A stretch of DNA of 64,000 nucleotides. It comes from an uncultured Oscillospiraceae bacterium (GTDB lineage: Bacteria; Bacillota; Clostridia; Oscillospirales; Oscillospiraceae). The stretch is from positions 59,580 to 123,579 of the forward strand of contig CANQHN010000007.1 in the NCBI GenBank assembly GCA_947623745.1, written 5' to 3'. A program made the translations under genes and the position numbers. Below are positions 7,965 to 17,167 of the stretch, one piece after another (the first letter of the stretch is position 1; the number at the start of each line of letters is the position of its first letter). The notes beneath the pieces were generated by a model. That model searched no databases and was not told where the DNA came from. It saw nothing but the letters and a program-made list of their open reading frames with translations.

Positions 7965-9224
7965 TCAAGATATCCTCCGCTCCACGCTCCCGGCGAAAGC
8001 GCCGCCCCGCTCCTCCTTCTGGGCCACCGTGGTTGCGAAGTAGCGGATGTCGTCCATGGCGTGGTCGTTCTCCTTGTGTACCCGGTCGCTCCCCCCGTCC
8101 CGCTCCTCCCAGCGGTATAGGCCGAACTCCCGGATGGCGTCGGCGCACCCCTCGCAGATGACCAGCTGCCCGCCCCGCAGCAGCCGGGCGGTGACGCGGA
8201 TACCGGAGAGCACGTCATTGTCGGCCTTCCGCACCCGCCATCCCCGCCGCCGGAGCACCTCAATGAAGCTGGCCGCCGACGGGTCCGCCACCACGGCCTG
8301 GATCTCCCGGCCCCCCGCCAGGACCTCCAGCGCGTCCGCGTACTCCTCATCGGTCCTCTGCCTGTGTTCCCGTCTGGAGTCGTAGTAATACTCCCTCACC
8401 CGGTACCACACTCCCTCCTTCCGGCCCCACAGGCCCATGGAGGTGGGGTTCACCGTCCCATAGTCGCAGGAGATGTACCACTTCTCAAAGGGCCCCGAGG
8501 GCGCGGGCCGCACCATGTCCTCCCCGAAGAAGTCGTACACCAGCCCCTGGGGGGCGGCCCACTCCCCCAGCACGAACCGCCGGTAGAAGGCCCCCTGGAA
8601 CAGCCGCTCATACCGCCGCCGCATCTGGGGGCTCATGGCGGGGTTGTCCTCCATGGTGAAGGGGATGCGCACCGCGTTGCGCTCCTCCGCCTTCAGGATC
8701 CAGTTGCGGTAGAGCCAGTGTCCCAGCCCCTCCGGGTTGCAGCTCATCCAGATCCGGCTTCCCGGCACCGAGCACCGGGCGCAGGCCTGCTCCACAAAGC
8801 TCTCCGGCATCAGCGCCGCCTCGTCCAGCAGCACCCCCGCCAGGGTCAGCCCCTGGATCAGTCCCGCGGAGCTCTCGTCCCTTCCCCCGAACAGGTAGAA
8901 AGTGTTCTCCCGGGCCCCCAGCCCCACCGTGAGCTGATTTTTGGAGACCTGCTCCCTGACCCGCAGCCCCATGGCCCGCAGGAGCGGCAGCGTCTGGGGG
9001 AGCAGACCGCGCCGCGCCCCCTCGATGGTCCTGGCGCACAGGGCGAACTGCTGTCCCCGGAAGCAGGAGGCGGCCCACAGGAAAAAGGACAGGGTCAGGC
9101 ACATGGTTTTCCCGCTGCGCACCGCCCCGTCGCAGATGATCACGTCCCGCCCGTAGTCCGGCGAGCCCTTCCGCCACCACCGCAGCACCCTGCGCTGCTT
9201 GGGGGAGAGGCGCAGCTCACTCAT
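7965..9224 (-). CDS. Phage terminase large subunit (PBSX/Terminase_3 type)
   Basis: 419 residues. The ATPase domain has a Walker A motif GAVRSGKT at residues 33-40 and a Walker B motif VLLDEA at 131-136. The RNase-H-like nuclease domain starts near ISCDYGTVNP, with the likely metal-binding Asp at 254, and continues with AVVADPSAASF. The protein packages DNA through the portal and cuts concatemers. It overlaps the upstream small gene by 8 nt. All motifs appear intact, so nothing here indicates decay. Confidence 0.92.
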   Translation of the reverse strand: MSELRLSPKQRRVLRWWRKGSPDYGRDVIICDGAVRSGKTMCLTLSFFLWAASCFRGQQFALCARTIEGARRGLLPQTLPLLRAMGLRVREQVSKNQLTVGLGARENTFYLFGGRDESSAGLIQGLTLAGVLLDEAALMPESFVEQACARCSVPGSRIWMSCNPEGLGHWLYRNWILKAEERNAVRIPFTMEDNPAMSPQMRRRYERLFQGAFYRRFVLGEWAAPQGLVYDFFGEDMVRPAPSGPFEKWYISCDYGTVNPTSMGLWGRKEGVWYRVREYYYDSRREHRQRTDEEYADALEVLAGGREIQAVVADPSAASFIEVLRRRGWRVRKADNDVLSGIRVTARLLRGGQLVICEGCADAIREFGLYRWEERDGGSDRVHKENDHAMDDIRYFATTVAQKEERGGAFAGSVERRIS

Positions 9225-9510
9225 CCCCGTCCCCGGTGAGGTGATCGATCATCCGCTGGGCCGACTCCTCCTGGCCCATGGCCAGCAGTCGCTCGATGGT
9301 TTTCATCCGGTCGGTGAACTTCATCTCCACCGCCCCGTTCCCGGCCCGCCGGAACTCGGAGAGCACCGCCAGGTCCAGCTTGTCGATCAGGTCCCGGTCC
9401 TCCTCGCTGAGGAATGCCAGCTTCACCGCGTCGTTCACCTTGGCCTGCGCCATCTGCTCCATCAGCCGCTCCAGCTTCTCCTGGAGGGTCTTTTTCTTCG
9501 CTTTCGCCAT
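9217..9510 (-). CDS. Putative terminase small subunit
   Basis: 97 residues from ATG 9510, behind GGGAGTGAGGAT. An upstream extension of the open frame has no plausible ribosome-binding site and low-complexity coding, so it is rejected. The protein is charged and helical (MAKAKKKTLQEKLERLMEQM ...) and ends by overlapping terL, the standard position of the DNA-recognition subunit. No clear helix-turn-helix was seen, so the call is positional. This is the first gene of the head-tail operon; no integrase, repressor or other phage gene lies between it and dacF. Confidence 0.6.
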   Translation of the reverse strand: MAKAKKKTLQEKLERLMEQMAQAKVNDAVKLAFLSEEDRDLIDKLDLAVLSEFRRAGNGAVEMKFTDRMKTIERLLAMGQEESAQRMIDHLTGDGDE

Positions 9511-9678
9511 ATCCTCACTCCCCACAGCGGGTGGGAGAGCGAGAAAAGTTGTACGTTTCCGTTCACGAAGCGCGATTCTTTTTTGCGCCGTTTTGTCCCC
9601 GCCCAGTTTCTCCCAAGTATAAGTTCCCCCCTGTCTCCACATCCTGAGAGCAGAACTTTGATTCTGGAGGCATTCCCT

Positions 9679-10830
9679 ATGAAACGTCTGATTTCCCTGT
9701 GTCTGGCAGCGGCGCTGCTCGCTCCCGGCGCCCTGGCCGCCCCGGGACCGTCCTCTGCCCCCGCCCTGGAGCTGGATGCCGCCTCAGCCGTCCTCGTGGA
9801 GAAGGAGACCGGCACCGTCCTCTACGAGCACAACGCCCACCAGCGCCTGGAGCCGGCCAGCGTCACCAAGATCATGACGCTCCTGCTCATCATGGAGGCC
9901 CTGGACTCCGGGCGCATCACCAAGGAGGACACCGTCACTGTCTCCGCCTACGCCGCCGGCATGGGCGGCTCCCAGGTCTATCTGAAGGAGGGGGAGCAGT
10001 TCCCGGTGGGCGAGCTGGTCAAGTGCATCACCGTGGTCTCCGGCAACGACGCCGCCGTGGCCATGGCCGAATACCTGGCCGGCAGCGAGAGCGCCTTCGT
10101 GGCCCAGATGAATGAGCGGGCCGCCCAGCTGGGTATGTCGGACACCACCTTCGTCAACTGCACCGGCCTGCCCGCCCAGGGCCACCTCACCACCGCCGGC
10201 GACATCGCCCTGATGTCCCGGGAGCTGATCCTGAACCACCCCGCCATCCGGGAGTACACCACCATCTGGATGGACTCCATCCGAAACGGTGCCTTCGGCC
10301 TGACCAACACGAACCGCCTCATCCGCTTCTACCCCGGCGCCACCGGACTAAAGACCGGCTCCACCGACGGTGCCCTGTTCTGTATGTCCGCCACCGCCGA
10401 GCGCGACGGCATGGAGCTCATCGCCGTAGTGATGAAGTCCCCCACCAGCGCCCAGCGCTTTGAGGACGCCAAGGCCCTGCTGGACTACGGCTTTGCCAAC
10501 TACGCCCTGGCCGATGTCTGCCCTGACGCGCCCCTGGCCCCCGTGGACGTGCTGCTGGGCGTGACCGGCCAGGTCCAGCCCCAGCTCCAGCGCCCCTGCC
10601 GCCTGCTGGTGCGCAAGGGGGAGGCGGGACAGGTGGAGACCCGCCTCACCCTGGCCCAGGACGTGGAGGCCCCCGTGGAGCAGGGCCAGGTCCTGGGGCA
10701 GCTTGAGATCACCGTAGGCGGCGAGCTGCGGGACTCCATCCCCATCGTGGCCGCCCAGGCCGTTGACCGCCTGACCGTCACCGGTATCTTCCAGCGGATG
10801 CTCCGTGCGCTGCTCATGGCTCCGCAGTGA
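9679..10830 (+). CDS. dacF: D-alanyl-D-alanine carboxypeptidase (DacF/PBP5 type)
   Basis: 383 residues behind a TGGAGG site. A signal peptide covers residues 1-20 (MKRLISLCLAAALLAPGALA). The penicillin-binding motifs are complete: SxxK at 61-64 (SVTK), SGN at 121-123 and KTG at 225-227. The C-terminal beta domain ends in an amphipathic helix (IFQRMLRALLMAPQ) that would anchor the enzyme on the outer membrane face. It removes the terminal D-Ala from peptidoglycan stem peptides. The gene stands alone, divergent from the phage module and followed by a strong terminator. Confidence 0.92.
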   Translation: MKRLISLCLAAALLAPGALAAPGPSSAPALELDAASAVLVEKETGTVLYEHNAHQRLEPASVTKIMTLLLIMEALDSGRITKEDTVTVSAYAAGMGGSQVYLKEGEQFPVGELVKCITVVSGNDAAVAMAEYLAGSESAFVAQMNERAAQLGMSDTTFVNCTGLPAQGHLTTAGDIALMSRELILNHPAIREYTTIWMDSIRNGAFGLTNTNRLIRFYPGATGLKTGSTDGALFCMSATAERDGMELIAVVMKSPTSAQRFEDAKALLDYGFANYALADVCPDAPLAPVDVLLGVTGQVQPQLQRPCRLLVRKGEAGQVETRLTLAQDVEAPVEQGQVLGQLEITVGGELRDSIPIVAAQAVDRLTVTGIFQRMLRALLMAPQ

Positions 10831-10856
10831 GTAAATATGCCCTCTCCCCGCCGCAT

Positions 10857-10886
10857 AAAAAAGGCCGCCCAGCGCGGCCTTTTTTG
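10857..10886 (+). terminator. Rho-independent terminator after dacF
   Basis: AAAAAAGGCCGC - CCA - GCGCGGCCTTTTTT forms a GC-rich stem with flanking A and T tracts, 27 bp after the dacF stop. The A-tract would let it act in both directions. Confidence 0.8.
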
Positions 10887-10955
10887 CGCCTTTTGGGACA
10901 AAAACGCCCGTTTTTCCCCTCTGCGCCAAGAAATTTCATTTTACTTCCTTTTCAC

Positions 10956-10984
10956 TTGACGCAGAACTGGAAGGGTTGTATAAT
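10956..10984 (+). promoter_or_regulatory. Sigma-A promoter of the glg operon
   Basis: TTGACG (10956-10961), a 17 bp spacer and a perfect TATAAT (10979-10984). This gives an untranslated leader of about 75 nt before glgB. Confidence 0.85.
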
Positions 10985-11068
10985 TTATATAAATTGAGGC
11001 ATTCTGGTTGGAACTACCTTCGCCGTTTCGACAGTCTCAATCACATTTTCTGCATTGAGGTGCGCCAA

Positions 11069-13051
11069 ATGCTACAAAACTACAACAACCTCTCCTCTTT
11101 TGATCTCTATCTGGAGCTGGAGGCCTTTTCCGAGGGCCGCTCCACCCACGCCTGGCGCTGCTTCGGCGCTCACCCGGCCAAAGCGGAGGACGGCACGGAG
11201 GGCTGGCTCTTCCGGGTCTGGGCCCCCAACGCCCCCAAGATCTCCATCATCGGCGACTTCAACGGCTGGCAGGTGGGCGCCAACCCCATGACCAAGGAGG
11301 AGGGCGGCATCTGGGAGGCTTTCATCCCCGGCCTCAAGCGCTACGACGCCTACCAGATCGCCGTGGAGGACGGCAAAGGCGGCTTTGTGGGCAAGGCCGA
11401 CCCCTACGCCTTCCACGCCGCCACCCGGCCCGATGTGTCCAGCAAGCTCTACGACCTGGACGACCCCGGCTACCAGTGGGGGGACAGCGCCTGGCTGGAG
11501 GCCCGCGCCAAGTACCTGCCTTACAGCCTCCCCATGAACATCTACGAGTGCCACCTGGGCTCCTGGCGGAGGACCGGGGAGGACACCTTCCTGTCCTACC
11601 GGGACATCGCCGGCTATCTGGTCCCCTACATCAAGGAGCTGGGCTGCACCCACGTGGAGTTCCTCCCCCTCACCGAGTACCCCCTGGACGACTCCTGGGG
11701 CTACCAGTGCACCGGCTACTTTGCCGCCACCAGCCGCTACGGCACCCCGGAGGACCTGAAGTACCTCATCGACCAGCTCCACCAGGCCAACATCGGCGTC
11801 ATCATGGACTGGGTCCCCGCCCACTTCCCCCGGGACAACTTCGGCCTGCGCAATTTCGACGGCGGCCCTACATACGAATATGAGGACCCCCGGAAGGGCA
11901 CCCACCCCGACTGGGGCACCAACTGCTTCGATCTGGGCCGCAGCGAGGTCCGCTCCTTCCTCTACTCCAGCGCCATGTTCTGGCTGGAGGAGTACCACAT
12001 CGACGGCCTGCGGGTAGACGCGGTGTCCACCATGCTCTACCTGAACTACGGCCGCAGGGACGGGGAGTGGGTCCCCAACATCTACGGCGGCCAGGAGAAC
12101 CTGGAGGCGGTGGAGTTCCTCCAGCGGCTGAATACCGCCGTTTTCGGCGCCCACCCCGACGTGCTGATGATCGCCGAGGAGTCCACCGCCTGGCCCGGCG
12201 TCACCAAGCCGGCGGATCAGGACGGCCTGGGGTTCAATTTCAAGTGGAACATGGGCTGGATGAACGACCTGTGCCACTACATCAAGATGGACCCCTATTT
12301 CCGCCAGTACAACCACCGGGACATCACCTTCTCCCTGATGTACGCCTTCTCGGAGAACTTCATCCTGCCCCTCTCCCACGACGAGGTGTGCCACATGAAG
12401 GGCTCCTTCTTCGGCAAGATGCCCGGGGACGACCCCATGCGCTTCGCCGGCGTGCGGGCCTTCTACGCCTACATGATGACCCACCCGGGCAAAAAGCTGA
12501 TGTTCATGGGGGCCGAGCTGGGCCAGTGGAACGAGTGGCACTTCGAGCACTCCCTGGACTGGCACCTGCTCCAGTACGAGCCCAACCAGAAGGTCCACCA
12601 CTTCTTCCAGGCCATGAACGCCTTCTACCTCTCCCAGCCTCCCCTGTGGGAGCAGGACTGCTCCTGGGAGGGGTTCCAGTGGCTCAGCGCCGACGACAAC
12701 ACCGCCAACACCGTGGCCTTCCTCCGCCGGGACGAGGCCGGGAAGAACCTGGTGGTGGTGTGCAACTTCTCCCCCGTCCACCGGGACGGCTATCGGGTGG
12801 GCGTCCCCTTCCACGGCATCTGGTTCTGCGCCTTCAACACCGACGCCGCCGAGTTCGGCGGCACCGGGTTCGGCGACGCCGCCCCCCTCAAGACTGAGCG
12901 GGTCCCCGAGCACGGCCAGGACCAGTCCCTGGTCATCGACCTGCCCCCCATGTCCGCCGTGATCTACCGCTGCATCCGCCGTTTCCCCGTCCGCAAGTCC
13001 GCTGCGGCAAAGGACGCCAAGGCCGCTCCGGCTAAAAAGGCGAAGGACTGA
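11069..13051 (+). CDS. glgB: 1,4-alpha-glucan branching enzyme
   Basis: 660 residues from ATG 11069, with TGAGG 8 nt upstream; the open frame upstream to 10976 spans the promoter and is not translated. The N-terminal CBM48 module is marked by FRVWAPNAPKISIIGDFNGW (48-67). The GH13 barrel follows, with VIMDWVPAHFP near 244, the nucleophile Asp317 in GLRVDAVS, the acid/base Glu370 in MIAEEST, and LSHDEV further on. It makes alpha-1,6 branches in glycogen. The C-terminus is an Ala/Lys-rich tail (SAAAKDAKAAPAKKAKD) that is not part of the enzyme fold. First gene of the glgB-C-D-A operon. Confidence 0.95.
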   Translation: MLQNYNNLSSFDLYLELEAFSEGRSTHAWRCFGAHPAKAEDGTEGWLFRVWAPNAPKISIIGDFNGWQVGANPMTKEEGGIWEAFIPGLKRYDAYQIAVEDGKGGFVGKADPYAFHAATRPDVSSKLYDLDDPGYQWGDSAWLEARAKYLPYSLPMNIYECHLGSWRRTGEDTFLSYRDIAGYLVPYIKELGCTHVEFLPLTEYPLDDSWGYQCTGYFAATSRYGTPEDLKYLIDQLHQANIGVIMDWVPAHFPRDNFGLRNFDGGPTYEYEDPRKGTHPDWGTNCFDLGRSEVRSFLYSSAMFWLEEYHIDGLRVDAVSTMLYLNYGRRDGEWVPNIYGGQENLEAVEFLQRLNTAVFGAHPDVLMIAEESTAWPGVTKPADQDGLGFNFKWNMGWMNDLCHYIKMDPYFRQYNHRDITFSLMYAFSENFILPLSHDEVCHMKGSFFGKMPGDDPMRFAGVRAFYAYMMTHPGKKLMFMGAELGQWNEWHFEHSLDWHLLQYEPNQKVHHFFQAMNAFYLSQPPLWEQDCSWEGFQWLSADDNTANTVAFLRRDEAGKNLVVVCNFSPVHRDGYRVGVPFHGIWFCAFNTDAAEFGGTGFGDAAPLKTERVPEHGQDQSLVIDLPPMSAVIYRCIRRFPVRKSAAAKDAKAAPAKKAKD

Positions 13052-13117
13052 TCCCGTGACCCCATCGCATGATCCGCGATTTAAGAATATCGAAATAAGG
13101 TATGAGGTGAACCGACT

Positions 13118-14322
<1,205 letters not shown>

Positions 14323-14326
<4 letters not shown>

Positions 14327-15441
14327 ATGACCTGCACGGCATTCTCTTTGCCTACCACTCTGATCTGAATCTGGGCGAGCTGACCCGCCCGCGCAACACC
14401 TGTTCCCTCCCCTACGGCGGCCGGTACCGCCTGATCGACTTCATGCTCTCTAACTACGTCAACGCCGGCATCCGGGATGTGGGCCTGGTGGTTCACCAGA
14501 GCTACCAGTCCCTCCTGGACCACGTGGGCTCCGGCAAGGACTGGGAGCTGAGCCGCAAGCACGGCGGTCTGCGCATCCTGCCCCCCTTCAGCTTCGCGGA
14601 CGAGAAGAGCCGCGGTGAGTACGGCGGCATCATGGAGGCCCTGGCCGGCGTGTACTCCTACCTCCAGGATATCCGCCAGGACTACGTCATCATGGGCTGC
14701 GGCGACATTGCCATCAACCTGCCCGTGGCCGACGTGTTCCAGCAGCACCTGGACACCGGTGCCGACGTCACCGTGGTCTGTACCCGGAAGATGCACGGCT
14801 CCCCCCGCAGCACCACCTACGTCGCCTTGGGCGAGGACGGCCGGGTGAGCGATATGTCCATCAATCCCCCCGCCGCCGACAGCCCGCTGGAGTCCCTGGA
14901 GTTCTACATCGTCTCCAAGAAGCTGCTGCTGGACATGGTGGCCTACGCCTCCGCCCACGACCTGCGCACCTTCGCCAAGGACACCCTGCTGCCCCGCCTG
15001 GGCACCCTGAAGGTGGTCCCCTATATCCACGAGGGCTACGTGGCCCGGTTCCAGTCCGTCAGCGGCTACTACGAGCAGTCCATCGACCTGCTGGATCCCG
15101 CCGTCCGGGCCGACCTGTTCAACCCCGCCCGTCCCATCCGCACCAAGGACCAGTCCAACCCCTCCACCTACTACGGCTCCGAGGCCAAGTCCGTCAACTC
15201 CTTGGTGGCCGACGGCTGCCTGATCGAGGGCACGGTGGAGAACTCCGTCCTCTTCCGCGGCGTCACCGTGGAGGCGGGGGCCAAGGTCTCCAACTGCGTG
15301 CTCATGCAGGGCACTGTGGTCCGCGCCGGCGCCTCCCTGTCCTACGTGGTGGCCGACAAGGACGTGCAGATCAACCAGGGCCGGATGCTGGTGGGCCACG
15401 CCACCTACCCCCTGGCCATCGCGAAAGGGTCTATCGTATAA
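14323..15441 (+). CDS. glgD: Glucose-1-phosphate adenylyltransferase subunit GlgD
   Basis: 372 residues, overlapping glgC by four bases, with a strong AAAGGAGGTGA site inside glgC. It keeps the same two-domain plan as GlgC, but the GGxGxRL loop is replaced by [19 protein letters not shown], so the nucleotide site is probably not catalytic. In Bacillales and Clostridia GlgD pairs with GlgC and raises its activity. The hexapeptide helix ([18 protein letters not shown]) is intact. Coupled translation should give equal amounts of the two subunits. Confidence 0.93.
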
Positions 15442-15458
15442 GCCACAGGTACACTCCG

Positions 15459-15486
15459 GGGGCCGGGACGTCGGTTCCGGCCCCCA
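15459..15486 (+). promoter_or_regulatory. GC-rich hairpin between glgD and glgA
   Basis: GGGGGCCGG and CCGGCCCCC pair across a 9-10 nt loop in the 90 bp gap. No T-tract follows, so it is more likely an mRNA processing or stabilising stem than a terminator. Confidence 0.4.
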
Positions 15487-15531
15487 AACCGACCCAAAAT
15501 AAGCGCCCTGGGCGCTGGAAAGGACTTTGCT

Positions 15532-16968
15532 ATGAAAATCTTGTTTGCCGCCTCCGAGGTCGCTCCCTTCATCAAGACCGGCGGCCTGGCCGACGTGGCC
15601 GGCTCCCTGCCCCAGGCTCTGGCGGCGGAGGGCCACGAGGTCAAGGTTATCCTCCCCCTGTATGAGGGCATCGGCGAGAACTGGCGCTCCCAGATGACGT
15701 TCCTGAAGTACTTCGACGTGTCCCTGTCCTGGCGCAAAGTCTACTGCGGCATCTTCCAGCTGGTGCGCGGCGGCGTCACCTTCTGGTTCGTGGACAACGA
15801 GTATTACTTCAAGCGCAATCAGCTCTACGGCCACTTTGACGACTGCGAGCGCTTCGCCTACTTCTCCCGCGCCATCATCGAGACCCCCCGCGAGCTGGAC
15901 TGGGCCCCCGACATCATCCACTGCAACGACTGGCAGACCGCCCTGGTGCCTGTCTACCTGTTGGAGGACAGGTACGCCATCCCCCAGCTGGCCAACGCCA
16001 AGAGCGTCTACACCATCCACAACATCGAGTACCAGGGCCGCTACGGCGACCAGGTGCTGGAGGACGTCATCGGCCTGGACCGCAGCTACTTCAACGAGAA
16101 CATGCTCGCCTTCTACAACGACGTCAACCTGATGAAGGGCGCCATCATGGCCGCCAACTACGTCACCACCGTCTCCCCCACCTACGCCGAGGAACTGCGC
16201 CTGCCCTTCTACGCCCACGGCCTGGCCGGCGTGATCAACGAGCAGGCCGGCAAGATCCAGGGCATCCTCAACGGCATCGACATGTCCCTGTACGACCCCT
16301 CCGCCCCCAGCGACCTGGCCGCCACCTTCTCGGTGGACCAGATCGAGCCGGGCAAGTCCGTCTGCAAGGCCGCCCTGCAGCAGGCCGTGGGCCTGGAGGT
16401 CAAGCCCGACGTGCCCCTTATCGCCTGCGTCTCCCGCCTGGCCGGCCACAAGGGCTTCTCCCTCATCACCGACGTGCTGGACCAGATGATGGACCTGGAC
16501 ATCCAGGTGGTGATCCTGGGCACCGGCGAGTGGCAGTATGAGGACGCCTTCCGCTCCGCCCAGGAGCGCTACCCCGGCCGCTTCGCCGCCCGCCTGACCT
16601 ACTCCGCCCCCCTGTCCGCCATGATCTACGCCGGTGCCGACCTGTTCCTCATGCCCTCCATCGCTGAGCCCTGCGGTCTGAGCCAGATCATCGCCATGCG
16701 CTACGGTACCCTGCCCGTCGTCCGGGAGACCGGCGGCCTGAAGGACACCGTTTTCCCCTATAACCAGTTCGACGGCACCGGCCGCGGCTTCACCTTCACC
16801 AACGTCAACGGCTTCGACATGCTCTGGGTCATCCGCGAGGCCGTGGACCTCTACCACACCAACAAGGGCGCCTGGGCCACCATGCAGAAGGAGGGTATGA
16901 CCGCCGACTTCTCCTGGACCAACTCCGCCCAGCAGTATATCGACATCTACCAGCGCATCTCCGGCTGA
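15532..16968 (+). CDS. glgA: Glycogen (starch) synthase, ADP-glucose dependent
   Basis: 478 residues, GT5 family. The N-terminal glucan-binding KTGGL motif is at 15-19. Other signatures are DIIHCNDWQTALVPVYL, YTIHNIEYQGRYG and, in the C-terminal Rossmann half, SRLAGHKGF and the nucleotide-sugar site PSIAEPCGLSQIIAMRYGTLPVVRETGGLKDTV (given as key words; the Glu of AEPCG is the catalytic-site residue). It transfers glucose from ADP-glucose to the growing chain. Last gene of the glg operon, ended by a strong terminator. Confidence 0.95.
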   Translation: MKILFAASEVAPFIKTGGLADVAGSLPQALAAEGHEVKVILPLYEGIGENWRSQMTFLKYFDVSLSWRKVYCGIFQLVRGGVTFWFVDNEYYFKRNQLYGHFDDCERFAYFSRAIIETPRELDWAPDIIHCNDWQTALVPVYLLEDRYAIPQLANAKSVYTIHNIEYQGRYGDQVLEDVIGLDRSYFNENMLAFYNDVNLMKGAIMAANYVTTVSPTYAEELRLPFYAHGLAGVINEQAGKIQGILNGIDMSLYDPSAPSDLAATFSVDQIEPGKSVCKAALQQAVGLEVKPDVPLIACVSRLAGHKGFSLITDVLDQMMDLDIQVVILGTGEWQYEDAFRSAQERYPGRFAARLTYSAPLSAMIYAGADLFLMPSIAEPCGLSQIIAMRYGTLPVVRETGGLKDTVFPYNQFDGTGRGFTFTNVNGFDMLWVIREAVDLYHTNKGAWATMQKEGMTADFSWTNSAQQYIDIYQRISG

Positions 16969-16988
16969 TATCTCACTTTCCTGACCAG

Positions 16989-17019
16989 GCGGCCCGCGCT
17001 GCGGCGCGGGCCGCTTTTT
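16989..17019 (+). terminator. Rho-independent terminator after glgA
   Basis: A perfect 11 bp stem (GCGGCCCGCGC with GCGCGGGCCGC), a TGCG tetraloop and five T residues, 20 bp after the glgA stop. Confidence 0.9.
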
Positions 17020-17055
17020 CTCTGCCTGCCGCTCCCGAAAAGCCGCGAAAAAAAA

Positions 17056-17077
17056 GCGGAAATCCGCTGATTTCCGC
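17056..17077. repeat. Inverted repeat upstream of the glgP promoter
   Basis: GCGGAAATC and GATTTCCGC are perfectly inverted around CCGC/T bases, ending 11 bp before the -35 box. It could be an operator or a second terminator stem; the sequence does not decide. Confidence 0.4.
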
Positions 17078-17088
17078 CATTTTATCAA

Positions 17089-17117
17089 TTGACGCTCCTG
17101 AAATAATCTGATACAAT
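17089..17117 (+). promoter_or_regulatory. Sigma-A promoter of glgP
   Basis: TTGACG (17089-17094), a 17 bp spacer and TACAAT (17112-17117), about 50 bp before the glgP start. The -35 box is identical to the one of the glgB promoter. Confidence 0.82.
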
Positions 17118-17167
17118 AAAGCCCTGCGCGTAATGCATTCACTCGATTCTACGGGAGGCACTTATTT

